Shown: positions 1-5,286 of the stretch, one piece after another | Position numbering within the stretch: position 1 is the stretch's first letter | Layout of the letters: every line of letters begins with the position of its first letter | Assembly (NCBI GenBank): GCA_964620215.1 | Contig: CAZUJE010000163.1 | Coordinates: 1-5,286, forward strand | DNA from: JAUSIF01 sp964620215 | Lineage (GTDB): Bacteria > Pseudomonadota > Alphaproteobacteria > Rhizobiales > Xanthobacteraceae | DNA length: 5,286 bases | Reading direction: 5' to 3' | Program-made: the position numbers and the translations under genes | The notes under the pieces: model-generated | Database searches by the model: none | Seen by the model: only the letters and a program-made list of their open reading frames with translations | What the model was told of the DNA's origin: nothing

Positions 1-1557
1 AAAGAACGTTTCATCTGGATCGCGCTCGCGGCAATTCCTTCGGGTCTGGTGATCGCCGTCACGGCGCACATCACCACGGATGTCGCGGCAGCACCCTTCC
101 TGTGGGTGATCCCGCTGGCGCTCTATCTGCTTACATTTGTCATTCTGTTCCGCGACCGCCCGCTGATATCACCGGCGCTTGCGGCACAGCTTGTTCCGTT
201 CATCGTCACGCTGCTGTCGATCAGCATCCTGCTCGGCGACAAAACTTTCTGGCTCACCAGCATTGCGCTGAATTTGCTCGGCTTCATGGTGCTGTCGCTC
301 TATTGCCACGGCGATCTCTATGCGCGCCGGCCGGCACCTTCGCACCTCACCGAATTCTATCTGCTGATTTCGGTGGGCGGGGTCATCGGCGGCATCTTCG
401 CCGGACTGATCGCGCCAAATGTATTCAGCAACACCTGGGAATATCCGGTGCTGGTGATTGCGACCGTGCTGATGCTGCCGGGCGCGTTCTTCAATGGCTG
501 GCGCGGGTTCATTTGCGACGCGGCTCCGTGGCTCGGGATCGCGGCGGCGCTGACGGCACTCGCGTTCTTTTTCGATCTGCGCTTGCCATCCGGCACGGAA
601 ATCATTTTCCAGCTTTCGCTGGCCGGGCTCACCGGCCTGATGATCTGGAAGCGGAGGGAGCCGGCAAAACTGTTCGGCTTCGCCGTGCTTGCTTTCGCTG
701 TCACCGGATTCTGGCAGCCCGGCCTCAAGCGCATCGAGACATCGCGCAGCTTTTTCGGCGTGCATAAAATCCTGGAAAGCCAGGACCGCACGCACCGGCT
801 GCTGTTCCACGGCACCACGATTCACGGGGCGGAAAAAATCCGCAACGCCGACGGAACGGCGATCACAGGGAAACCCGAGCCGATCACTTACTATTACTAT
901 GGCGGGCCATATTCCGATGCTTTCGTAGCGGCGCGGGCAAAGGGCAGACTGAATCAGGTCGCCGTTGTCGGTCTCGGCGCGGGCTCGCTCGCCTGTCACC
1001 GCGAGCAGAATGAAAACTGGACGTTCTTCGAGATCGATCCGGAAGTCGTGCGCGTCGCGCGTGATCCGAAATTGTTCCGCTTCCTCAGTGAATGCGCACC
1101 GCAAAGTAAGATTGTGCTGGGTGATGCACGGCTGACGCTCGTGGGCGCAAAGCAGAAATATGATTTGATCGCGCTCGATGCTTTCTCATCCGACGCAATC
1201 CCGGTTCACCTGCTGACCCGCGAGGCGTTCACCGGCTATCTGCAAAGCCTCACGCCGAAAGGCCTGATCGTCGCGCATATTTCCAACCGGCACATGGATC
1301 TGGCGCCGGTCGTGGGCGCGGTGGCGGCCAGCCACGGGCTCATAGCGTATGCGAAGCTCGACCGCACACCACAGAGCATTCTCGTGGACTTCAAGGCGAA
1401 TGCGCTGCTCGCCGTGATTGCCCGCTCGGAAGCGGATCTCGGCGAGCTTCGCAAAAAGGAAGGCTGGAAGAAAATCGAGCCGGGCGACACCGCCGTCTGG
1501 ACGGATGACTATTCGAACATTCTCGGCGCGATCCTCGCCAAGAAGTTCGCGAAGTAA
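1..1557 (+). CDS. Fused membrane (MFS-like) / spermidine synthase-like protein, 5'-truncated
   Basis: The reading frame is open from base 1 to a TAA at 1555-1557, giving 518 visible codons. There is no start in the window: the GTG at 49 lies inside a hydrophobic helix that already begins upstream, so it is not the real start. Residues about 4-240 (counted from base 1) contain roughly nine hydrophobic segments, for example near 34-51, 82-104 and 119-138, so this half is an integral membrane domain. The C-terminal half looks like a cytosolic aminopropyltransferase/methyltransferase fold. It has HGTTIHG at 270-276, the nucleotide-binding glycine motif GLGAGS at 324-329, an acidic FFEID at 342-346, GDAR at 374-377 and DAFSSDAIP at 393-401, which sits where spermidine synthases keep their catalytic aspartate. 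Fused proteins of this type are usually 700 residues or more, so about 200 N-terminal residues are probably missing. The substrate is unknown. True spermidine synthesis is not demonstrated, and the family name rests on fold and motifs. Confidence 0.88.
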   Translation, partial: KERFIWIALAAIPSGLVIAVTAHITTDVAAAPFLWVIPLALYLLTFVILFRDRPLISPALAAQLVPFIVTLLSISILLGDKTFWLTSIALNLLGFMVLSLYCHGDLYARRPAPSHLTEFYLLISVGGVIGGIFAGLIAPNVFSNTWEYPVLVIATVLMLPGAFFNGWRGFICDAAPWLGIAAALTALAFFFDLRLPSGTEIIFQLSLAGLTGLMIWKRREPAKLFGFAVLAFAVTGFWQPGLKRIETSRSFFGVHKILESQDRTHRLLFHGTTIHGAEKIRNADGTAITGKPEPITYYYYGGPYSDAFVAARAKGRLNQVAVVGLGAGSLACHREQNENWTFFEIDPEVVRVARDPKLFRFLSECAPQSKIVLGDARLTLVGAKQKYDLIALDAFSSDAIPVHLLTREAFTGYLQSLTPKGLIVAHISNRHMDLAPVVGAVAASHGLIAYAKLDRTPQSILVDFKANALLAVIARSEADLGELRKKEGWKKIEPGDTAVWTDDYSNILGAILAKKFAK

Positions 1558-1566
1558 CTATTTCGC
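1549..1566. other. Weak hairpin across the convergent gene junction
   Basis: A 5-base inverted repeat, GCGAA at 1549-1553 and TTCGC at 1562-1566, with an 8-base loop spans the two abutting stop codons. The stem is short and no clear T-tract follows on either strand. It is therefore at best a poor bidirectional terminator and may be chance. No better terminator-like structure was seen near either gene end. Confidence 0.2.
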
Positions 1567-2049
1567 CGCTTCCGCGATCAGTCCGAACGCCAGGATCATG
1601 GAGTGTTCGCGCACTTCCGAGCGGCCAATGTCGCCGAAGCGCATTTCCTTGTGAATGGTTTTGCCGTTGCGCCGCGCGGCTGCAAAATGCACGAGGCCGA
1701 CAGGCTTGCCGGGCGTACCGCCATCCGGACCCGCGATGCCAGTGATGGCTACGGAAATATCAGCGGGGGAGGCTTTCAGCGCGCCTTCCGCCATCGCGCG
1801 CGCGGTTTCCGCGCTCACCGCGCCAAAGCGTTTCAGAATATCGGCGGGGACTCCAAGGTCGGATTCCTTTGCGGCGTTTGAATAAGTGACGAAACCGCGC
1901 TCCAGCACATCTGAGGAACCGGGAATTTCCGTCAGCGCCGCCGCCACCAGTCCGCCGGTGCAGGATTCCGCCGTCACCAGCTTCAACTTCTTGCCGTGCA
2001 GCGTTTCCAGTAGGGATTTTGCAAGCTCGCGTATTTCCTGATCGAACAT
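1558..2049 (-). CDS. pncC: CinA C-terminal domain protein, PncC-type nicotinamide-nucleotide amidohydrolase
   Basis: This 163-residue protein is the stand-alone form of the CinA C-terminal domain. In characterised PncC enzymes the domain deamidates nicotinamide mononucleotide to nicotinate mononucleotide plus ammonia, a cytosolic step of pyridine-nucleotide salvage. Family motifs are present: AESCTGG at 27-33 with the probable catalytic Ser29, TYSN at 55-58 followed by Lys61, and GIAGPDGGT at 104-112. Length matches the single-domain family. The N-terminal molybdopterin-binding-like (COG1058) domain of full CinA is absent and nothing upstream could encode it, because ispDF lies there. The ATG at 2047-2049 shares its A with the ispDF TGA stop (TGATG). 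I see no strong Shine-Dalgarno sequence, so translation probably depends on ribosomes finishing ispDF. The TAG stop at 1558-1560 touches the stop of the convergent gene. The function is inferred from the family; many genomes label it simply CinA family protein. Confidence 0.93.
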   Translation of the reverse strand: MFDQEIRELAKSLLETLHGKKLKLVTAESCTGGLVAAALTEIPGSSDVLERGFVTYSNAAKESDLGVPADILKRFGAVSAETARAMAEGALKASPADISVAITGIAGPDGGTPGKPVGLVHFAAARRNGKTIHKEMRFGDIGRSEVREHSMILAFGLIAEAAK

Positions 2050-2051
2050 CA
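2047..2051 (-). promoter_or_regulatory. TGATG stop/start overlap coupling ispDF to pncC
   Basis: Read on the minus strand, bases 2051 to 2047 are TGATG. The TGA ends ispDF and the ATG starts pncC, sharing one A. With no clear ribosome binding site before the pncC start, this suggests termination-reinitiation coupling. The overlap is seen directly; the coupling is inferred. Confidence 0.7.
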
Positions 2052-3221
2052 GCGCACCAGCGGCAGGCGGATGGTGGCGCTTGCCATCGCGGCGATGCCT
2101 TCAGCACGGCCTATGAAGCCAAGGCCTTCGGTAGTGGTTGCCTTCACATTGACGCGGGAGGGATCGATGCCGACGATTTCGGCAATCCGTTTTCGGATTG
2201 CCTCGCGATGGGGACCGATCTTCGGTGCCTCGCACAGAACGGTCGTATCGAGATGGGCGATCAATCCGCCGCGCGAAGTCACGTAAGCAACCGCGTGGGC
2301 GAGAAACCGGTCGGAAGAGGCGCCTTTCCAGCGCGCGTCCGAAGGCGGGAAATGCAGGCCGATGTCGCCTTCGCCAACCGCCCCCAGCACCGCATCGGTG
2401 AGGGCATGAAGCACCACGTCAGCGTCCGAATGGCCGATCACTCCCTTGCCGTGCGGAATTTTGACTCCGCCCAGCATCACGTGATCGCCCGGGCCAAAGG
2501 CATGAACGTCATAGCCGGTGCCGGTGCGGATGTCGGGACGCGCGAGCATCTCGTCATCCTGCGCGCGGAGGAAATCTTCCGGAGAAGTGATTTTGATATT
2601 TCCGCGTTCGCCGGCGAAGGTGACCACGCTCATTCCGGCCCATTCAACGAGCGCGGCATCATCCGGAAAATCGTCGCGTGTTGCCTCGCGCGCCTTCTGA
2701 TGCGCGGCATAGAGTTTTCCAAACGAAAACGCCTGCGGCGTCTGCACGGTGCGCAACTCCTCGCGCGGCAGCGTATCCAGGACATGCCCGCGCGCATCCA
2801 CGCGCTTCACGGTATCGGTCACCGGCAGAGCAGGGATCGCCGCACCCGAAGCGCGGGCTGCTTCAATCGCCCGCGAAACCAACGCCGGTGACGCCAGCGG
2901 CCGTGCCGCATCATGCACCAGGACGATTTCAGGTTTGTATTTCGTCAGCGCCTCCAGCCCCGCAAACACGGACTGCTGACGGGTCGCGCCGCCATTCGCG
3001 GGGGGCATACATTTCACGAGGCCATGGCTGGACCTGTGGAAATCATCCGCATGATCCGGATGGATCACCGGCAATACCGCATCCACATCAGGACTGGATT
3101 CAAACAGTTGCAGCGAGCGGCGCAGCACCGGCAGGCCGGACAGATCGCGGTATTGCTTGGGCTGTCCCGGCCCCGCGCGGGTGCCCAGGCCCGCTGCGGC
3201 GACAATGGCGGCGACTTTCAT
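2049..3221 (-). CDS. ispDF: Bifunctional IspD/IspF enzyme of the MEP isoprenoid pathway
   Basis: This 390-residue fusion carries out two non-consecutive MEP-pathway reactions in the cytosol. IspD couples methylerythritol 4-phosphate to CTP, and IspF cyclises CDP-methylerythritol 2-phosphate to the 2,4-cyclodiphosphate with release of CMP. The IspD domain (about 1-225) has the nucleotide-binding AAAGLGTR at 8-15, PKQY at 21-24, GGATRQQSV at 77-85, VHDAARP at 102-108, TDTVK at 135-139, RTVQTPQ at 157-163 and GNIKITSPED at 207-216. The IspF domain (about 232-390) has GYDVH at 236-240, with metal ligands Asp238 and His240. It also has GHSDAD at 263-268, His272 in LHALTD (the third metal ligand), GDIGLHFP at 285-292 and KATTTEGLGF at 360-369. 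Both active sites appear intact. The short linker near 225-231 and the overall length are normal for the alphaproteobacterial fusion. The ATG at 3219-3221 begins directly at the conserved IspD strand and follows AGAGG at 3226-3230, with a rather short 4-base gap. It is the first gene of a minus-strand pair with pncC. The usual IspE that acts between the two steps is not in the window. Confidence 0.97.
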   Translation of the reverse strand: MKVAAIVAAAGLGTRAGPGQPKQYRDLSGLPVLRRSLQLFESSPDVDAVLPVIHPDHADDFHRSSHGLVKCMPPANGGATRQQSVFAGLEALTKYKPEIVLVHDAARPLASPALVSRAIEAARASGAAIPALPVTDTVKRVDARGHVLDTLPREELRTVQTPQAFSFGKLYAAHQKAREATRDDFPDDAALVEWAGMSVVTFAGERGNIKITSPEDFLRAQDDEMLARPDIRTGTGYDVHAFGPGDHVMLGGVKIPHGKGVIGHSDADVVLHALTDAVLGAVGEGDIGLHFPPSDARWKGASSDRFLAHAVAYVTSRGGLIAHLDTTVLCEAPKIGPHREAIRKRIAEIVGIDPSRVNVKATTTEGLGFIGRAEGIAAMASATIRLPLVR

Positions 3222-3267
3222 GCAGCCTCTATCCGGTTCTTATGCTGAGAGGTCCAGCCCTAACCAT

Positions 3268-3287
3268 ATTGCCGCATAGCGGGTAAT
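3268..3287. repeat. Imperfect inverted repeat in the ispDF-dusB gap
   Basis: CCGC at 3272-3275 and GCGG at 3279-3282 form a stem with a 3-base ATA loop. ATTG before and TAAT after extend it if the G at 3283 bulges and one G-T pair is allowed. It lies about 47 bases upstream of the ispDF start and could be an operator or 5' leader hairpin for that gene. It is short enough to be chance. Confidence 0.3.
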
Positions 3288-3306
3288 TCCCTTGGATTCT
3301 GCCATC

Positions 3307-3327
3307 GCAGCGCACAAAAGTGCTTGC
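3307..3327. repeat. Interrupted palindrome overlapping a possible dusB -35 element
   Basis: A core of GCAC (3312-3315), AAAA (3316-3319) and GTGC (3320-3323) is flanked by GCA at 3307-3309 and its complement TGC at 3325-3327. The flanks sit 2 and 1 bases away from the core. Its right arm overlaps the TTGCAG proposed as a -35 element at 3324-3329, a position where a bound regulator would block the promoter. The role is inferred only from position and symmetry. Confidence 0.35.
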
Positions 3328-3351
3328 AGAGAGCTTTGGTTTGACTAAGAT
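3324..3351 (+). promoter_or_regulatory. Candidate sigma-70-type promoter for dusB-ntrB
   Basis: TTGCAG at 3324-3329 is followed after 16 bases by TAAGAT at 3346-3351, each matching four of six bases of the usual -35 and -10 consensus. A second start is possible from the better -35-like TTGACT at 3341-3346, but the sequence at the matching -10 position (around 3362-3369) is poor. CATAAT at 3357-3362 looks like a -10 but lacks a -35 at the right distance. No sigma-54 (GG-N10-GC type) site was seen. The start point is not fixed by the sequence alone. Confidence 0.35.
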
Positions 3352-3369
3352 GTGAGCATAATAAACATG

Positions 3370-3384
3370 GCCTAGATTTTAGGC
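3370..3384 (+). repeat. Short perfect hairpin just upstream of dusB
   Basis: GCCTA at 3370-3374 and TAGGC at 3380-3384 are exact inverted copies around a 5-base GATTT loop, ending 15 bases before the dusB GTG. If transcription starts upstream, this lies in the 5' leader, close to the ribosome binding site. It could be an operator half-site pair or an RNA stem. The stem is too short to be a terminator. Confidence 0.35.
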
Positions 3385-3390
3385 ATCAAC

Positions 3391-3402
3391 AGGTAGCCAG
3401 TG
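3391..3402 (+). promoter_or_regulatory. Weak ribosome binding site and GTG start of dusB
   Basis: AGG at 3391-3393 is followed six bases later by GTG at 3400. A TAG at 3394-3396 is in frame two codons before the GTG, so no earlier start is possible. The next in-frame ATG (3475-3477) falls inside the conserved APMAG motif and would remove part of the active site. The GTG is therefore the best start despite the weak Shine-Dalgarno match. Confidence 0.65.
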
Positions 3403-4428
3403 ACCGGCGCGAAAAACAGAGCCTCCATCCAGATCGGCCCGCATCTGCTCGCAAACCGGGCAGTGCTCGCGCCAATGGCAGGCATTACCGATCTTCCGTT
3501 CCGGAAGGCCGTGGCGCGTTACGGCGCGGGACTGGTGGTGTCCGAGATGATCGCCAGCGAACAGCTCGCTGAAGGGGACGCAGCCGCGGCCACCCGCGCC
3601 GAAGGCGAGGGCATTGGTCTGCACGTCGTGCAACTCGCCGGCTGCGAGGCGCACTGGCTTTCCGAAGGGGCGCGTATCGCCGAAGCCGCCGGCGCATCAA
3701 TCATCGACATCAATATGGGATGCCCGGCGAAGCAGGTGACGTCGGGACAGGCAGGAGCCGCGCTGCTGCGCGATCCCGACCACGCCGCGAAGCTGATTGA
3801 GTCCGTGATCGCCGCGGTGAGAATTCCAGTGACGCTGAAGATGCGTCTCGGCTGGGACGAGAATTCCATCGTCGCTCCCGCGCTCGCGCTCCGCGCCGAA
3901 GAACTCGGCGTTGCCATGGTCAGCGTGCATGGCCGCACACGCGCGCAATTCTATCAGGGCAGCGCGAACTGGACCGCGATAGCGGCGGTAAAGAACGCTG
4001 TGAAGATTCCGGTGATCGCCAACGGCGATCTAACCCGCTTTGAAGATGCGGACACGATGCTCAAACAGTCGAACGCCGATGGCGTCATGATTGGCCGCGC
4101 TGCGCGCGGACGTCCGTGGTTTCCGGGACAGGTGGGTCACTATCTGGAGACCGGCGAAAAACCCGCCGATCCATCGTTGCAGGATCAGCGCGATCTGCTG
4201 CTCGAACTCTATGAGTCATGGCTGCATCATTCGGGCCGCGAGCGCGGCGCGCGGGAAGCCCGAAAACATATCGGCTGGGCGCTGGAAGCAGCCGCCCATT
4301 CCTTCGGCCGCGCCGCCGACTGGGCGAAAACCTGGCGGGCGGGACTGCTCAAGGAAAACGATCCCACCAATGTGCTGCGCGGAATTTCCGATGCCTATGA
4401 CGATCTGGGCTGGAGTGCCGCGGCATGA
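3400..4428 (+). CDS. dusB: tRNA-dihydrouridine synthase DusB (NifR3)
   Basis: This 342-residue flavoenzyme family reduces specific uridines in the tRNA D-loop to dihydrouridine, using FMN and NADPH in the cytosol. The TIM-barrel motifs appear in order: APMAGITD at 24-31, where FMN binds; SEM at 48-50; Gln78; NMGCPAKQV at 105-113 with the catalytic Cys108; LKMRLGWD at 146-153 with Lys147; and VHGRTR at 176-181. NGD at 208-210 and GRAARGRPW at 232-240 bind the phosphate. The C-terminal part (about 260-335) is the helical domain, rich in charged residues. Length is normal for DusB. The start is GTG. The gene ends in ATGA overlapping ntrB, so the two are co-transcribed. This is the classical nifR3-ntrB arrangement known from Rhodobacter and rhizobia, where the gene was first named for nitrogen regulation although its product modifies tRNA. 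All key residues look intact. Confidence 0.96.
   Translation: MTGAKNRASIQIGPHLLANRAVLAPMAGITDLPFRKAVARYGAGLVVSEMIASEQLAEGDAAAATRAEGEGIGLHVVQLAGCEAHWLSEGARIAEAAGASIIDINMGCPAKQVTSGQAGAALLRDPDHAAKLIESVIAAVRIPVTLKMRLGWDENSIVAPALALRAEELGVAMVSVHGRTRAQFYQGSANWTAIAAVKNAVKIPVIANGDLTRFEDADTMLKQSNADGVMIGRAARGRPWFPGQVGHYLETGEKPADPSLQDQRDLLLELYESWLHHSGRERGAREARKHIGWALEAAAHSFGRAADWAKTWRAGLLKENDPTNVLRGISDAYDDLGWSAAA
4412..4428 (+). promoter_or_regulatory. ntrB ribosome binding site and ATGA overlap with dusB
   Basis: GGAG at 4412-4415 lies nine bases before ATG at 4425-4427, and that ATG shares ATGA with the dusB stop (TGA 4426-4428). This favours Met at 4425 over the later in-frame ATG at 4449, whose nearest purine-rich stretch is too far away. 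The overlap indicates coupled translation of the two genes. Confidence 0.7.
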
Positions 4429-5286
4429 GCAAGGCGAGCATACGGCACATGGCTTCATCGGGCAGCGGGAGCAGCGCCGAGGCCGTCCTGAACGCGCTGC
4501 CGCATCCGGTTCTCACCGTCAGTTCCGACGGCCATGTGGTGGATGCCAATGTCGCCGCCGAAGCATTTTTCGCCGTCGGCGTGCCGGTCATGCGCCGCCA
4601 GAAGATCAAGGAAATGGTGCCGTTCGGCAGTCCACTGCTTGCATTGATCGAGCAGGTGCGGGCGCGCGGCTCCGCCGTCAACGAATACCGCGTCGATCTT
4701 GGCACGCCGCGCACGGGCGGCGAGCGGGTCGTGGACATTCTGGTCGCGCCGATGATCGAGCGGCAGGGCGAAGTACTGGTCGTGCTGCAAGAGCGCACCA
4801 TGGCCGACAAGATCGACCGGCAGCTTACCCATCGCGGAGCCGCGCGCACAGTGACGGCACTCGCCGCCATGCTCGCGCATGAAATCAAGAATCCGCTTTC
4901 CGGCATCCGTGGTGCCGCGCAACTGCTCGAACAATCCGCCGACGAGGACGACCGCACTTTGACGCGGCTCATTTGCGACGAGGCCGACCGCATCGTGAAG
5001 CTCGTGGACCGGATGGAAATTTTCTCCGACGAGCGCCCGATCGAGCGGGAAGCCGTCAACATTCACGCCGTGCTTGAGCACGTGAAGCGCATCGCGATCT
5101 CGGGTTTTGCACGCTACATCCGCGTCCACGAGGAATACGATCCCTCATTGCCGCCGGTGTACGCGAACCGCGATCAGCTTGTTCAGGTTTTTCTCAATCT
5201 CATCAAGAACGCCGCCGAGGCAATCGACGATTCCAGCGACGGCGAGATCGTGCTCACCACGGCTTTCCGGCCCGGCGTGCGCCTCA
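4425..5286 (+). CDS. ntrB: Nitrogen-regulation sensor histidine kinase NtrB (GlnL), 3'-truncated
   Basis: The frame runs open from ATG 4425 to the last base, giving 287 complete codons with no stop. NtrB is a soluble two-component kinase/phosphatase that phosphorylates NtrC under nitrogen limitation and is switched to phosphatase by the PII protein. A PAS-like sensor domain occupies about residues 19-120 (starting AVLNALPHPVL, with PFGSPLLALI at 66-75). The dimerisation/phosphoacceptor domain follows, with the H-box AHEIKNPLSGIRGAAQLLE at 151-169 and the phosphorylated His152. The ATPase domain begins near 245, with the N-box NLIKNAAEAI at 258-267. The window ends before the glycine-rich ATP-lid motifs, so about 100 residues are missing compared with the usual 380-390. 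No membrane segment is present, which separates it from the membrane-bound NtrY. The sequence strongly resembles Bradyrhizobium-type NtrB from memory. It overlaps dusB by ATGA, and ntrC is expected immediately downstream. Confidence 0.95.
   Translation, partial: MSKASIRHMASSGSGSSAEAVLNALPHPVLTVSSDGHVVDANVAAEAFFAVGVPVMRRQKIKEMVPFGSPLLALIEQVRARGSAVNEYRVDLGTPRTGGERVVDILVAPMIERQGEVLVVLQERTMADKIDRQLTHRGAARTVTALAAMLAHEIKNPLSGIRGAAQLLEQSADEDDRTLTRLICDEADRIVKLVDRMEIFSDERPIEREAVNIHAVLEHVKRIAISGFARYIRVHEEYDPSLPPVYANRDQLVQVFLNLIKNAAEAIDDSSDGEIVLTTAFRPGVRL

Larger units (their letters stand above)
3222..3399. other. Divergent intergenic region between ispDF and dusB
   Basis: This 178-base stretch is the only non-coding gap of any size. 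It must hold the start signals for both divergent units unless transcription enters from elsewhere. It is visibly more AT-rich toward the dusB side (about 3316-3382). It contains possible -35/-10 elements for dusB and three short inverted repeats, listed separately. No convincing minus-strand promoter for ispDF was recognised. No tRNA, riboswitch or plausible small gene was recognised; the tiny ATG-led frames here end within 2 to 15 codons. Confidence 0.8.

Noticed and set aside
49..51. GTG at base 49 as the start of the first gene
   Set aside because: The frame is open back to base 1, and the upstream residues continue the same hydrophobic helix. The gene therefore extends beyond the window and this codon is an internal valine.
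169..1104. A 311-codon open frame on the minus strand across the first gene
   Set aside because: It lies antisense to a gene with clear family motifs. Its translation is rich in Arg, Glu, Gln and His with no recognisable domain, which is typical of a shadow frame in GC-rich DNA.
2019..2891. A 290-codon plus-strand open frame opposite ispDF
   Set aside because: ispDF carries intact IspD and IspF motifs on the other strand. The plus frame has no family motif and no plausible ribosome binding site, so it is a codon-bias shadow.
3242..3286. Short ATG-led frame of 14 codons in the intergenic region
   Set aside because: It has no ribosome binding site or recognisable sequence, and frames of this size are expected by chance.
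3307..3327. Possible NtrC binding site before dusB-ntrB
   Set aside because: The arms GCAC and GTGC resemble NtrC half-sites, but they are only 4 bases apart, whereas the usual NtrC site has about 7 between these tetramers. No sigma-54 promoter was found next to it.
4091..4882. A 263-codon plus-strand frame spanning the dusB-ntrB junction
   Set aside because: It is out of frame with both real genes and rich in Arg, Gly and Ala with no motif, so it is a shadow frame and not a fusion protein.
4349..5129. Long minus-strand frames opposite the dusB end and ntrB
   Set aside because: The plus strand encodes NtrB with PAS, H-box and N-box motifs. The antisense frames are low-complexity and have no recognisable domain.
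1..5286. A novel defence, mobile or biosynthetic system in the window
   Set aside because: All coding space is taken by recognisable chromosomal genes in a conserved order. There are no transposases, integrases, direct-repeat arrays, toxin-antitoxin pairs or shifts in base composition that would suggest transfer.

Overview
The window is a GC-rich, gene-dense piece of a bacterial chromosome. Its gene content and order (a fused ispDF, then a divergent dusB/nifR3 overlapping ntrB) are typical of Alphaproteobacteria, order Hyphomicrobiales. From memory, the NtrB protein looks closest to those of Bradyrhizobium/Rhodopseudomonas-type bacteria. That placement is recall, not a search. I see no mobile element, CRISPR array, tRNA, rRNA or prophage gene, and coding density is close to complete.

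Layout. (1) Bases 1-1557, plus strand: the 3' part of a fused membrane-transporter-like/spermidine-synthase-like gene, cut at its 5' end by the window edge. (2) Bases 1558-2049, minus strand: a stand-alone CinA C-terminal domain protein (PncC-type nicotinamide-nucleotide amidase). Its stop codon abuts the stop codon of the first gene with no spacer. (3) Bases 2049-3221, minus strand: the bifunctional isoprenoid enzyme IspDF. Its TGA stop shares one base with the pncC ATG, so ispDF-pncC is a two-gene, probably translationally coupled unit. (4) Bases 3222-3399: a divergent intergenic region of 178 bases, the only real non-coding stretch. It holds candidate promoter elements for dusB and three short inverted repeats. 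(5) Bases 3400-4428, plus strand: dusB (nifR3), a tRNA dihydrouridine synthase with a GTG start. (6) From base 4425 to the window end, plus strand: ntrB (glnL), the nitrogen-regulation sensor kinase, overlapping dusB by ATGA and cut at its 3' end inside the ATPase domain. This gene has no stop in the window.

How they work together. The minus-strand pair serves central metabolism: two steps of the MEP isoprenoid pathway and pyridine-nucleotide salvage. The plus-strand pair is the start of the classical nifR3-ntrBC nitrogen-control operon, and ntrC is expected just past the right edge. The organisation is a conserved core region. I found no evidence of an undescribed system. The least explained items are the inverted repeats between ispDF and dusB, the zero-spacer convergent junction at 1557/1558, and the unknown substrate of the fused spermidine-synthase-like protein.
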